A stretch of 64,000 bases of DNA from Lewinella sp. LCG006 (lineage in GTDB: Bacteria; Bacteroidota; Bacteroidia; Chitinophagales; Saprospiraceae). A model generated the notes under the pieces. It saw only the letters and a list, made by a program, of their open reading frames with translations. It did no database searches and was not told the origin of the DNA. The stretch is taken from the NCBI RefSeq assembly GCF_040784935.1, contig NZ_CP160680.1, forward strand, positions 4,941,802-5,005,801. Reading direction: 5' to 3'. Both the position numbers and the translations under genes were made by a program. Below, one piece after another: positions 9,262 through 18,154 of this stretch; the first letter of the stretch is position 1; every line of letters starts with the position of its first letter.

Positions 9262-11913
9262 ATGGAAAAGTTTGCTTTATGGTGGTCGATGGTTTTGGCT
9301 TTGATTTTGGCCTGTACAGCAGTGCAGGCACAGCAGGGGATCGTCACTCATAACGACTTTACGGCCCAAACGCTCGTTAAAGATATTTTTGCCAGTGGTG
9401 CTTGCGATAACATTGATTTGATTACGCCCATTGGTCATGAGAATGGCTTGGGGTATTTTGAAAATGGCATGGATATCATTGGCCTTGATCGTGGAATTAT
9501 CCTCTCTACGGGCCCTACGCACAATGCGGCTGGCCCGAATAATGAAACCGATAAAAGTGGTGATTTGCCAGGAAATGGTGACGATGAAGACCTGTCGAGG
9601 CTGTCAACGGGCCAAGTTAGGGATGCCGTTGGGATTGAGTTCGATTTTGTCCCCCTTGATTCTATCGTAAGGTTTCGTTACGTTTTTGCTTCGGAGGAGT
9701 ACTGTGAATTTGTGGGTAGTAACTACAATGATGTTTTTGGTTTCTTCATCAGTGGCCCTGGTATGGAGGGTGAGTTTACCGCTGATGCGGAAAATGTAGC
9801 CTTGATTCCAGGAACTGATGACTTTGTCGCAATCAATTCCGTTAATTTCAATCAGAATGCTGGCTTTTATATTCATAATGAACGTCCAGAAGACCAGTCT
9901 GAATGCGGGCTCTCCAATATCTCCACACCTCATTTGTCACAAATTCAGTACGATGGCTTTACGACGGTCCTTACGGCCGAATTAAGGCTTCAGCCATGTC
10001 AAACCTATCATATTCGCTTGGTCGTAGGAGATGTTGCGGATGCTTTTTTCGATTCTGCCGTTTTTCTGGAAGCGGGCAGTTTTAACCTTGGTGGTGAAAT
10101 TGCCGTGACGGCAATCGGTGAGACGGCTGGGCCTGGGCAAGTTTTTGAAGGCTGTGAAGATGCGGCCTTCCGATTCAGCCGTAATACTGACAGCCCAATT
10201 GATCGACCACTAATAGTAGATTACCAAATTAGCGCGGCTTCAACGGCTACCCCTGGTCTTGATTACACACCTTTTTCGGGCACCATCACTATCCCGGAAG
10301 GAGACCTCTACGTTGATCTGCCGGTAAATACCCTGCCGGACATGGAAATGGAAGACGAAGAATTGATTCGTCTGGTTTTGAATATTCCTTGCGCTTGCTA
10401 TGCCGACTCGGCCGATCTGGTCATTGTGCCTGCGCCTGAGTTGTCGCTGAATCTTTCCGACGTCTATACCTGTCCGGGGGAAGCAACTACGATGGTTGCC
10501 CTCCCAAGTGGTGGCGTAACTCCCTACTCATTTCAGTGGCAGGGAGGAGGAAATACCGCCAGTCAGCAGGTGCCTGGTGTCGACGGCGCGACCCACACCG
10601 TAAGTGTTACTGATGCTTGCCAGCAAGAGGTGAGTAGTACAGCCAGCGTATTTTTGACCACGCCACCCAGTGCCTTCCTTAGTGGCGCTGCACAAATTTG
10701 CATTGGTGATACCGCCTGGTTGCCTTTGCAGTTGGAAGGAGTGCCTCCTTATAGTATAGGTTACCTGCACGCTGGTGAAGCGTTTTGGCAAGTATTGGAA
10801 GATACTAACAGTGCCTTACCCCTCACTTTGCCTGGAACCTATCAACTTATCGGTATTCAAGACGCAGCTTGCACCGGAACTGCTACGGGTACTGGACAGG
10901 TAGAAGTTTGGAACCTGGATGCAGCAGCAACGGTCTTCCCGGTCAACTGCGCCAATGGCAATGACGGTGCCATCCAGTTGGAAATGACCGCCGGGTCACC
11001 CCCTTTCGACTTCCATTGGCTGCATGATGAACAAGCTGCCGAGCAACTGACCAACTTGGCAGCAAGTACCTATGAATTGGAGGTGACAGATGCTCGCGGA
11101 TGTAGTCGCCTGTTTAGTTGGGATGTTACTGCCCCGCCGCCCTTGGTCGCTCCTCAAGTCGATTGTGAACAACTCTTCACGGGCACGCTATATGCTAATG
11201 CTTCGGGAGGAACCCCTCCCTATGATTACCAACTCGACGGTGGTAGCTGGCAAAACGAGACCACCTGGTTAGATGGACTATGGCCAGGTGAAGCCTACCC
11301 CCTGACCATCCAGGACGCCAACGGCTGTGAACTCCAAACCGAGTGGATCATGCCTGCACTTTACGCTGGCGGTATGGCCAGCTTGGACAATCCGATAAAA
11401 CTACCATTAGGCATTACTGCACCCATAGCGTGGGAGCTTTACGTTCCCGAAAACCTGCTTGCCAGCATTGACTGGCAACCTGCTGTGCAGTTATCTTGTG
11501 TCGATTGCCTTGACCCTGAAATTACTGCCCGCCAGTCGGGTACGGTAGAACTCTACCTGAAAGATATTTTTGGCTGTAGCCAACAACTCCAAGCCGAGCT
11601 CATCGTCGAAGACCGCGTGGATGTTTTCCTCCCCAATGCCTTTTCTCCCAATGGTGATGAACACAACGACCAGTGGTTCCTCTTCGGCAACACCCTGCAA
11701 GTGGAACGCATCGAAGAACTCTTGATCTTCGACCGCTGGGGCAACATGGTCTTTCAAGCCACCGACTGGCCCATCAACAGCGAACGCCACGGCTGGGACG
11801 GTACCTTCCGCGGCCAGCCGCTTGATCCAGGGGTGTATGCCTACAGTATTCGTTTCCGCCTTGTGAATGGGGAACGTAGGACCTTGGGTGGAGATGTTTT
11901 GTTGTTGCGGTAG
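9262..11913 (+). CDS. Choice-of-anchor L domain protein with T9SS type B sorting domain
   Basis: 883 residues, secreted (signal peptide ending VQAQ near residue 24). Residues about 30-275 match the choice-of-anchor L domain: FTAQTLVKDIF near the start, GIILSTG, FRYVFASEEYCEFVGS, NDVFGFFISGPG, and the closing IRLVVGDVADAFFDSAVFLEAGSF. Next come a Calx-beta/SprB-like region (about 290-380, TPGLDYTPFSGTITIPEG), Ig/PKD-type repeats with paired Cys and DARGCS/DANGCE endings, and a final ~95-residue type B sorting domain (VFLPNAFSPNGDEHNDQW, LIFDRWGNMVF, GWDGTFRG, GGDVLLLR). Such proteins are attached to or released from the surface and act as adhesins or binding modules. No catalytic domain is seen. 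Stand-alone gene facing away from the repeat protein. Confidence 0.9.
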   Translation: MEKFALWWSMVLALILACTAVQAQQGIVTHNDFTAQTLVKDIFASGACDNIDLITPIGHENGLGYFENGMDIIGLDRGIILSTGPTHNAAGPNNETDKSGDLPGNGDDEDLSRLSTGQVRDAVGIEFDFVPLDSIVRFRYVFASEEYCEFVGSNYNDVFGFFISGPGMEGEFTADAENVALIPGTDDFVAINSVNFNQNAGFYIHNERPEDQSECGLSNISTPHLSQIQYDGFTTVLTAELRLQPCQTYHIRLVVGDVADAFFDSAVFLEAGSFNLGGEIAVTAIGETAGPGQVFEGCEDAAFRFSRNTDSPIDRPLIVDYQISAASTATPGLDYTPFSGTITIPEGDLYVDLPVNTLPDMEMEDEELIRLVLNIPCACYADSADLVIVPAPELSLNLSDVYTCPGEATTMVALPSGGVTPYSFQWQGGGNTASQQVPGVDGATHTVSVTDACQQEVSSTASVFLTTPPSAFLSGAAQICIGDTAWLPLQLEGVPPYSIGYLHAGEAFWQVLEDTNSALPLTLPGTYQLIGIQDAACTGTATGTGQVEVWNLDAAATVFPVNCANGNDGAIQLEMTAGSPPFDFHWLHDEQAAEQLTNLAASTYELEVTDARGCSRLFSWDVTAPPPLVAPQVDCEQLFTGTLYANASGGTPPYDYQLDGGSWQNETTWLDGLWPGEAYPLTIQDANGCELQTEWIMPALYAGGMASLDNPIKLPLGITAPIAWELYVPENLLASIDWQPAVQLSCVDCLDPEITARQSGTVELYLKDIFGCSQQLQAELIVEDRVDVFLPNAFSPNGDEHNDQWFLFGNTLQVERIEELLIFDRWGNMVFQATDWPINSERHGWDGTFRGQPLDPGVYAYSIRFRLVNGERRTLGGDVLLLR

Positions 11914-12084
11914 GGGGTGGGGAACTAAGAAAATGTGTTTTTTGTTCTGTTGAGGAGGTATTAACCATGATGGAAAATTTGTTAGGGGAAGGACTGTGAA
12001 GAATGGAAGTAGTTTAAAGTTAGATGTTAACAGAAAAAATTATTTAAAAGTATAAATAATTCAAAATTGAGACTACCACTTAGA

Positions 12085-13527
12085 ATGTATTCGAATAAAA
12101 AATATTGGATTTTAAGAAATAAATTCCAGTGGATTAAATTTAGAGTAAAACGGCAGAAATTTAGAGCAAAAAAAGTCTTTTCTGACGAAAAATATAAGGT
12201 GAAGTCAACTTTATATCACATAAGATCTACTCTGTGGAATATAGTTAAAGCTATTGGAGCTGTTGTTTTTCTTTTTGCTGTTGAATATTATACAACTAGT
12301 TATTGGCAAGCAAATTTTGATTCATTTCCTGATTGGTTAATTGGAATACAAGAAGTTTTGCCAAAACCAACCTATCCGGATGACCGTGATGCGATAGTTG
12401 AACTAATTTCTGTTATTGCAAGTATAACAGGAGTAATTCTCGCTTTATTTTACCCAATTCTTGCAACAATAGCTAGTACAGCATACGCAAAGGTCCATGC
12501 GAGTATCAGGAATCTTTTGTTGTATGAAAAAGAAACGCAGGCTTATTTAAGACGGTTAACATATTTGACAGCAAGTTCAATTGCTGTTTTATTACTACTA
12601 AGCTTTCATTTTCTCCCTGGGAATTTGGTTCTTTCTATTTTGACTTTTTATGCATTTACTATCCTTTTTGGGATTCTTAAAATAGGTTTAGGAGTTTATA
12701 GTTTTTTTGAACCAAGTACATTGTCAAAAATTGTGCTCGACAAGCTTGTTGACACTATTGATAGTGTAACAACAAATGGAGAAAATTGGGATGAAATAAA
12801 TTTTCAGAATTTTAATTATAAGCAAGCATTTGAACAAACAGAAAACTTATCGTTGATAACAAGTTTGTGTCTCAAAGACAGCGCTTTAAAAGAGACATCT
12901 TTTAAAGCAATTTTTGAAACCTCGATATTGGTTCTTCAATACTATGTTCGATTAAAATCAAGAATCCCTATTGATAGTCTTTGGTATCCTAATATATACC
13001 ATCATCAATCTTTTTTTGAGAGCGATATGTCTTCAAGGAAAATTTCAAAAAGTACAAATACTTTTATTAAACCGAAGGTAAAGCAAAATCAATTTTGGTT
13101 TGAAGAACGAATCGTAACTAATCTTTCACGAGGCTTGGAGTCGGTTGTTGAAAGTGGTCATATAAATGTTTTGGGTGAATCAATATTATTGGCTTATCCT
13201 CTTTTTGATTCATTAGCCGCTAAAACTGATCTGCGAACAGGAGAAAATCTCTTAAATAGGCTTTTTTCAAGCCTAATTCTGATAAGTGAGAAAAAAGAAA
13301 AAAATGTTGATGTATCAAATTATGAGGATTGGAAAGATGAATTAGGTTGTATTCAGACTTATTGTTATTCATGTCTAAAGTTTCAAGTTGGTATTTTAGA
13401 AGTAGCAAGAAAATTCGACTCGAATAAGGTAAATGAAGAATATGGAAAAATAAAATGGGGTAAGGAAAATACGATTTATTTAACCGACTTTATACCTGAT
13501 CTTTATGAATCAATTAATAGATATATA
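12085..13527 (+). pseudogene. 5' part of a multi-pass membrane protein gene split by an IS630 element
   Basis: 481 codons from ATG 12085 (a TTG six codons earlier, 12067, is also possible) up to the left IS end; translation then runs five codons (PVTK, stop) into the element. The N-terminus is very basic (many Arg/Lys), followed by hydrophobic segments at roughly residues 60-80 (VKAIGAVVFLFAVEYY), 115-145 (IVELISVIASITGVILALFY) and 165-225 (two closely spaced helices), then a long helical cytoplasmic-type region. The topology recalls DUF2254-type membrane proteins, but I cannot claim homology. Markedly AT-rich compared with its neighbours, which suggests acquisition. The 3' part resumes at 14632. 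Together they would encode about 830 residues. Function unknown. Confidence 0.75.
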
Positions 13528-14631
13528 CCCGTCACTAAGTAGTTTGGGAAAAAATCGTATTTTTTGGCGTGAAAATCAAGCTAAGTCAATCCGAGTACGA
13601 TCAATTACGTCAAATTCAGAAGCATCCGAATTTGCCCCCGCGTCAATTCCGCAAGGTTACGGTCTTGATTATGTTGCATCAGGGACATAAGATCAAGGTC
13701 ATTGAGGCTGCGCTGGGTTTGGATGATAATACCATCAGACGTTACGCGAAAGCCTTTTATGAAAAGGGATTTACGGCTTACCTCTTGGATGGGTTTACGC
13801 CCTATTCAGGAAAATTGAGCGAGGAAGAGATTTTGCTCTTGACAGCTCACTTGGAAGAGAACTTGTACGAAGAAGCCGCTTCCATTTGCGAGTATGTTCA
13901 AGTAACCTTTGGCGTTATTTATTCGGTATCTGGTATGACTCAGCTCCTGCATCGCATTGGCTTTGTATACAAGCAGACCAAGGCAGTAGCCAGCAAAGCT
14001 AACGAACAAGATCAGCTGGATTTTCTAGATGACGTACTGCCCGAACTTTTGGAACAAGCCGTACAAGGAGAAGCAGTAGTATACTACGCTGATGGCTGTC
14101 ATCCCACCCATAATACCAAAACGGGGAGAGCTTGGATACGCAAGGGCCGAGACTTTGAGGTGGACTGTAATAGCGGTCGTAAACGGGTAAATATCAACGG
14201 TGCGATCAATGCACTTAAGCCTGAGCACTTGGTTTATGACATCACTGATTCTATCAATGCACAGTCTACCCAACGGCTGTGCCGGCAATTATTGAAGAAA
14301 CATCCAAAGAAGAAAATATATCTGATCTGCGATAATGCCCGCTATAATCGCAATAAAATGCTTCAGGACTGGGCCGCTGATCAGCGCATAGAATTTGTAT
14401 TTCTACCCCCTTATTCTCCTAATTTGAATCTAATAGAGCGGCTTTGGAAGTTTATGCGTAAAAAAGCCATCAGCTCTATTTACTACGATACGTATTCAAA
14501 ATTCAAAGACGGAATAATTGATTTTCTCAATGACACTAAGTCACACAAGTCAGAGTTACGCAGGCTACTAACGTTGAATTTTCGTTCAGTAGGTGGGACT
14601 TCTGTATACGCCCAAACCACTTAGGGACGGG
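13528..14631 (+). mobile_element. IS630-family insertion sequence, 1104 bp, apparently complete
   Basis: Imperfect 21-bp terminal inverted repeats: the left end begins CCCGTCACTAAG (13528-13548), and the right end (14611-14631) matches it at 19 of 21 positions when reversed. Both ends are bordered by TA (13526-13527 and 14632-14633), the target used by the IS630/Tc1/mariner group. One full-length transposase gene fills the element. It interrupts an AT-rich membrane protein gene. A third copy of the terminal repeat lies alone at 16643-16663. Confidence 0.92.
13569..14624 (+). CDS. IS630-family DDE transposase
   Basis: 351 residues from GTG 13569. The N-terminal half is a winged-helix/HTH DNA-binding region (IKVIEAALGLDDNTIRRYAKAF). 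The catalytic half shows the three acidic positions expected of IS630: VVYYADGCHPTH (first Asp), IYLICDNARYN (second Asp) and FLPPYSPNLNLIERLWKFMRK (Glu). No frameshift or missing catalytic residue, so the element could be active. The last codons run into the right terminal repeat, with the stop seven bases from the element end. Confidence 0.93.
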   Translation: MKIKLSQSEYDQLRQIQKHPNLPPRQFRKVTVLIMLHQGHKIKVIEAALGLDDNTIRRYAKAFYEKGFTAYLLDGFTPYSGKLSEEEILLLTAHLEENLYEEAASICEYVQVTFGVIYSVSGMTQLLHRIGFVYKQTKAVASKANEQDQLDFLDDVLPELLEQAVQGEAVVYYADGCHPTHNTKTGRAWIRKGRDFEVDCNSGRKRVNINGAINALKPEHLVYDITDSINAQSTQRLCRQLLKKHPKKKIYLICDNARYNRNKMLQDWAADQRIEFVFLPPYSPNLNLIERLWKFMRKKAISSIYYDTYSKFKDGIIDFLNDTKSHKSELRRLLTLNFRSVGGTSVYAQTT

Positions 14632-15681
14632 TATAGTAGGTTTATTCAAAACGAAAAAGATGTAGAAGGAAAACAAATTACACCAGATTGGTATTTTAAG
14701 CAGTCTCTTGTTGCAGAGTATTTGAGCATAATTACAGAGAAGATTAATTCCTCAATAGCTTTATTTGATTCATGTATTCTTTCATTAGCTGTGCATTTTG
14801 ATGAAGAAAATAATTCTCTTCTTTCAACTTTTACAGCACAAGTTGGTTTGGAGATTATCCATAAGCTTAATTACAGGATTCGTGAAATTGAATCGTCTTT
14901 AGATGACCTTGACAAGGTTGAGGTATTTAAAGGTGAGTTTAAGTGGATAAAACCAAATTACGAAAAAATTATTAAATTGCTTTTTGTGTATGAAAGTAAA
15001 TGTTATGGAATCATAACAAATAATATCGAAAAACTTTCTGTAGTAAAATGGAATAACCAGTTTCCTGATGTTTTTGCCCACTCATATTCCCTTTTGTCAA
15101 CTCGTTTAAATAGTTGTTTTGCAAATAAGGATTTGCCTGGATTCCAGAAGTCCTTTCCTTCTTTCTTAAAAGCATCTATAAATGCTTTCGGAACTATAAA
15201 TAAGACATTTGAACATTTTGACAAACCTCAAAATGTCTCATATCAAACTTTACTCGACTTAATGGAAATAAGTGGTTATGGATATATATACTCTGTTCTT
15301 TATGAGAATACTCACTTTTGGACCATTGTGAAAAATGCTTGGGATGAGAATTTTTTACCTACAAAAGAGAATATTGAACTCTTTGCTACTTACTATGAAT
15401 ATTATCAAAGAAATTTATTTGGTACAGGTGTTAATTTTAATGAAAAACACCAAAGGGGAATGACTCTAAATCATGTTGTACAAAAAATGGTAGTAGGCCC
15501 GCAAGACATAGAGGATTTGTTTGTCAAACCTTTCATTAAAGATTCCTTTTACTCAAATAATTATAACGTTGCAGAACTTTTTATAGAGATTTATCTTTTT
15601 ACTTTCATAGAAGCAAGAGATGCAACAAAAATATTAAGAAGACGTTTTTTTACGCAATTGTGTTTAAATGTTGAAAAATAA
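14632..15681 (+). pseudogene. 3' part of the IS-split membrane protein gene
   Basis: The open frame enters from inside the IS and continues YSRFIQNEKDVEGKQITPDW for 349 codons without a credible start of its own, which marks it as the downstream half of the interrupted gene. It is almost all alpha-helical, with no membrane segment or recognised motif, and ends LRRRFFTQLCLNVEK. It shares the AT-rich codon use of the 5' half. Its last 14 bases overlap the start of the following gene, so the two were probably translated together. Joining the halves without removing any base gives a continuous frame; removing one TA copy gives an immediate TAG. Confidence 0.7.
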
Positions 15682-16624
15682 AACCCGAAAGCTTATGATG
15701 AGTTCTGAAACGGATAGGATTTCTATTCCCTACTACACAAATACTTATGATGATAGGGGAGCTGATTTATCGATGTTTATACAAGATTTTTATCAAGATA
15801 TGGTCCCGGTGCATGGTTCTGATTATGAATTTATCCATTGTGAATTAGAGCCAGAAAATGTTAAATTTAACGAAATTATTCATGAATTATTCCCGTCTAA
15901 TGACTATACCTATAAGAAGAATTTAAATGATATAGTTTTGACAACTCTTCAGTTAGTTGCTCAGTATTTAGTTTATAGTGGTCGTCTTGTTTTTGAACTC
16001 GTTACTCGAAAAGATATTGATGGAAGAATTGATTATAAACTTGAAATAGTTCATGGGGAAGAAGTTAAAATTGTAGGAGATAAAATTATTCAAGTAATGC
16101 ATAGAGATGCTGTAGAACAACTCGGTATATCTGAACCTATAGTTGTACCGGCTGAAAAATGTTTTGTAATTGAGTTTCCAAAATCATTAGGAGGGAGAGA
16201 AGGGTATTTGAAATACCTTGAAGATTTTAAAAAAATAGAAGATCAAAACCCTATGATGAATTATTTTAAAAATCCTTTGGTGGAGCAAGTTGGCTATGTT
16301 TTGAAAGAGCATCAGAGATTATTCGAACTTGAGCTTTGGAGGAAAAGTAAAGTATTTAACTGGCACCACAGAGAAAGTAGAAGCGATTTGTTTTCAAGAT
16401 ACTATCAAATCTATAGACGCCTACAATTTCGGAAATCAAAAATTATTTTACGAGATTACATTATCGTGCAGCTAACTGAAATAGTTGACAATATTTCAAC
16501 GAAATTAGGATGTAAAACAGAATTAAAAATTGAGGGTCTGATTTCATTGGAAAGAATTGATGAGGAGCTTAGGAAATGGAAGGCAGGAGAATCAGTACAT
16601 GGAAAAATAAACGAAGTCCTGTGA
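15668..16624 (+). CDS. Uncharacterised 318-residue protein coupled to the split membrane protein
   Basis: Starts at ATG 15668, overlapping the previous frame by 14 bp; ATGs at 15695 and 15698 are alternatives. Soluble, without signal peptide or membrane segment. Visible features are an N-terminal FIQDFYQDMVP region, a helical stretch with LVAQYLVYSGRLVFELV (about 100-117) followed by a beta-rich segment (YKLEIVHGEEVKIVGDKIIQV), and a C-terminal basic helical part (YYQIYRRLQFRKSKIILRDY). The helix-then-YSGxxxxELV arrangement faintly resembles phage portal proteins, but this is only an impression. AT-rich like its neighbour. It probably works with the membrane protein; function unknown. It remains intact although its partner is broken. 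Confidence 0.75.
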   Translation: MLKNKTRKLMMSSETDRISIPYYTNTYDDRGADLSMFIQDFYQDMVPVHGSDYEFIHCELEPENVKFNEIIHELFPSNDYTYKKNLNDIVLTTLQLVAQYLVYSGRLVFELVTRKDIDGRIDYKLEIVHGEEVKIVGDKIIQVMHRDAVEQLGISEPIVVPAEKCFVIEFPKSLGGREGYLKYLEDFKKIEDQNPMMNYFKNPLVEQVGYVLKEHQRLFELELWRKSKVFNWHHRESRSDLFSRYYQIYRRLQFRKSKIILRDYIIVQLTEIVDNISTKLGCKTELKIEGLISLERIDEELRKWKAGESVHGKINEVL

Positions 16625-16642
16625 TTCTTTTGAATACTTATA

Positions 16643-16663
16643 CCTAAACCACTTAGTAACGGG
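16643..16663. repeat. Solo copy of the IS630 terminal inverted repeat
   Basis: The 21 bases beginning CCTAAACCACTTAG match the right end of the IS at 13528-14631 at 18 of 21 positions, in the same orientation, and are flanked on both sides by TA. No second end or transposase remnant belongs to it. It lies 18 bp beyond the stop of the 318-residue gene, at the right side of the AT-rich island. Confidence 0.75.
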
Positions 16664-16777
16664 TATAATAAATGAAGGCCGGATCGATGGATAGTAGTAT
16701 CGCGTATTTTTTGTTAAGAGTTGGGAGTATTTAGCTTGTAGACAAATTTTTCTTGAGGTTTAAATCAAAATCCCTGA

Positions 16778-16927
16778 TAATTTTTAATCGATAGTACCCT
16801 TTATGGTATTACCTTATGCAAGGTTGCAGGTATCCTTAGTTATAAACTGCTACGGTGTTGACTATTTTATTGAATCGAAGTGAATTTTTTCGGAATAGCG
16901 TTGGTCGTAGATACTAGAGACACGATA
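16778..16927 (-). pseudogene. Decayed relic of an AraC-family regulator C-terminus
   Basis: Read leftward, the translation gives YRVSSIYDQRYSEKIHFDS, then a stop, then STP-stop-QFITKDTCNLA-stop. This lines up with the tail of the intact AraC gene 1.3 kb away (YRDCTPIVYRKRYLEKSAFD, then STPWQFMPKDSRNLAH). The nucleotide sequences align almost throughout, including the conserved stretches AGTCAACACC and GCAGTTTAT. At least three in-frame stops and drift to AT-rich sequence show that it is dead. The homology may extend rightward to about 16955. It fills part of the 397-bp gap between the island and the next gene; the remainder holds nothing recognisable. Confidence 0.75.
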
Positions 16928-17021
16928 GTAAGTATAAACCTAAAGAATTACCAGAGCATCTTTTTTGTAGTAATGGGGAAAGAGAGGGAGAAACCCATAA
17001 AACGAGGTTAAAAGCAAACCC

Positions 17022-17927
17022 ATGAACAAATATCATTTATACCTAGCACTAACCTTCCTATTGTTGAGTCAAGTATTGACGGCGCAGGAGAACCCTGGAT
17101 TAGACACCATCCCATTCGAATTGACGAGCCATAATAATCTGTCGATTAAAGCAGTGTTGAATGAAAAGGACACTGTTCATCTGATGTTTCATACGGCGGC
17201 GAGCTCCGTCACCTTGACTAGCGCGGCCACGGAAAAGCTGGCAAGTATCCAGTGGGATACGGAGGAGGATGTCAGGAGCTGGGGCGGAAGCACCTCGGCA
17301 AGGTACAGTGCGAGTAATTCCTTAGCAATAGGGAATTCAAACTGGGACAGTCTCGCTATCTGGGAAACACAAGAATCCGGGCCAGGAACCGATGGTAAAT
17401 TTGGGCCAAACCTGTTTGCCGGAAAGGTAATAGAAATTGATTTTGATCAAGGTGTGATTGTACTTCACGACACACTTCCTGGAAAGGTGGAAGGATTTAC
17501 CAAAGTCCTCGTCACTTATGAGGACGAATTTATGTTTGTGCAGGGAGTAACCACGATCAGCGACGAGGATTACCCCAATAAATATCTTATCCATTCCGGC
17601 TACGGCGGGGCCATTTTGTACGATGATAAATTTACTGCAGAAAGCAAGATTGGAGCACAAATAGAGATACTGGAAGAGAAGGAACTGAAAGACTCCTACG
17701 GCAATGTGCTGAAAATAAAAAAAGGAAAGTTGCCAAAGTTCGCTATTGGCGACGTTGTTTTTGAAGACCTCCCCGTCGGCTTCTTTGAAGGAACCATTGG
17801 CCGACAGCAAATGAGTGTGATGGGAGGCGATCTGTTAAAGCGGTTCAATCTTATTATCGATGCTGATCGGGAAACCCTCTTCATCAAGCCCAATTCATTG
17901 ATGGAATTGGCTTATTCGAAGAGGTGA
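17022..17927 (+). CDS. Secreted retropepsin-like protein lacking both catalytic aspartates
   Basis: 301 residues with signal peptide MNKYHLYLALTFLLLSQVLTAQ. The fold pattern is that of two-lobed aspartyl proteases of the retropepsin/PF13650 type: a first lobe with VHLMFHTAASSVTLT, a middle FGPNLFAGKVIEIDFDQG strand, a second lobe with YLIHSGYGGAILYDD and the closing GGDLLKRFNLIIDADRETLFI. Where a protease has DTG/DSG, this protein has His57-Thr-Ala and His191-Ser-Gly, so it is probably not an Asp protease but a binding or regulatory relative, or an enzyme with altered chemistry. Stand-alone, followed by palindromic repeats. Confidence 0.75.
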   Translation: MNKYHLYLALTFLLLSQVLTAQENPGLDTIPFELTSHNNLSIKAVLNEKDTVHLMFHTAASSVTLTSAATEKLASIQWDTEEDVRSWGGSTSARYSASNSLAIGNSNWDSLAIWETQESGPGTDGKFGPNLFAGKVIEIDFDQGVIVLHDTLPGKVEGFTKVLVTYEDEFMFVQGVTTISDEDYPNKYLIHSGYGGAILYDDKFTAESKIGAQIEILEEKELKDSYGNVLKIKKGKLPKFAIGDVVFEDLPVGFFEGTIGRQQMSVMGGDLLKRFNLIIDADRETLFIKPNSLMELAYSKR

Positions 17928-18003
17928 GAATAAGTTAAAGTCAGCGCGCCGGTCGCCGTACGGAGCACACGCATCCCAATTCATCGTGAGAGGAGGGATA
18001 GGA

Positions 18004-18095
18004 GCTGCTCCGTAGGGCAGGGTTTTATACCCTGCACTGCTCCGTAGGCAGGGTTTTACACCCTGCACGAAGCAGCAGCAGCGGATAGCCCGGTG
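18004..18095. repeat. REP-like dispersed palindromic repeat (copy 1)
   Basis: Begins GCTGCTCCGTAGG and contains two tandem hairpins, GCAGGGT-TTTAT-ACCCTGC (18017-18035) and GCAGGGT/ACCCTGC (18048-18066), each preceded by CTCCGTAGG. It ends with GCGGATAGCCCGGTGCCG. The same modules occur at 43574-43634. It lies between the retropepsin-like gene and the convergent AraC gene. Confidence 0.75.
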
Positions 18096-18154
18096 CCGAT
18101 CCCGTCCCGGCAAGAAAAGTCGGGGCGGGAGAAGGCATGGCTCATCATCAAGTC

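Noticed and set aside
12001-12020. Possible left partner of the solo IS end (AAGTAGTTT near 12007)
   Set aside because: Only nine bases match, without the CCCGT end or a flanking TA; best explained by chance.
14593-14631. Independent gene starting inside the right end of the IS
   Set aside because: The first 13 codons derive from the IS terminal region; the rest continues the broken membrane protein gene and has no start of its own.
17337-17810. Leftward 157-codon frame antisense to the retropepsin-like gene
   Set aside because: No recognisable features; the rightward gene has a signal peptide and fold motifs over the same region.
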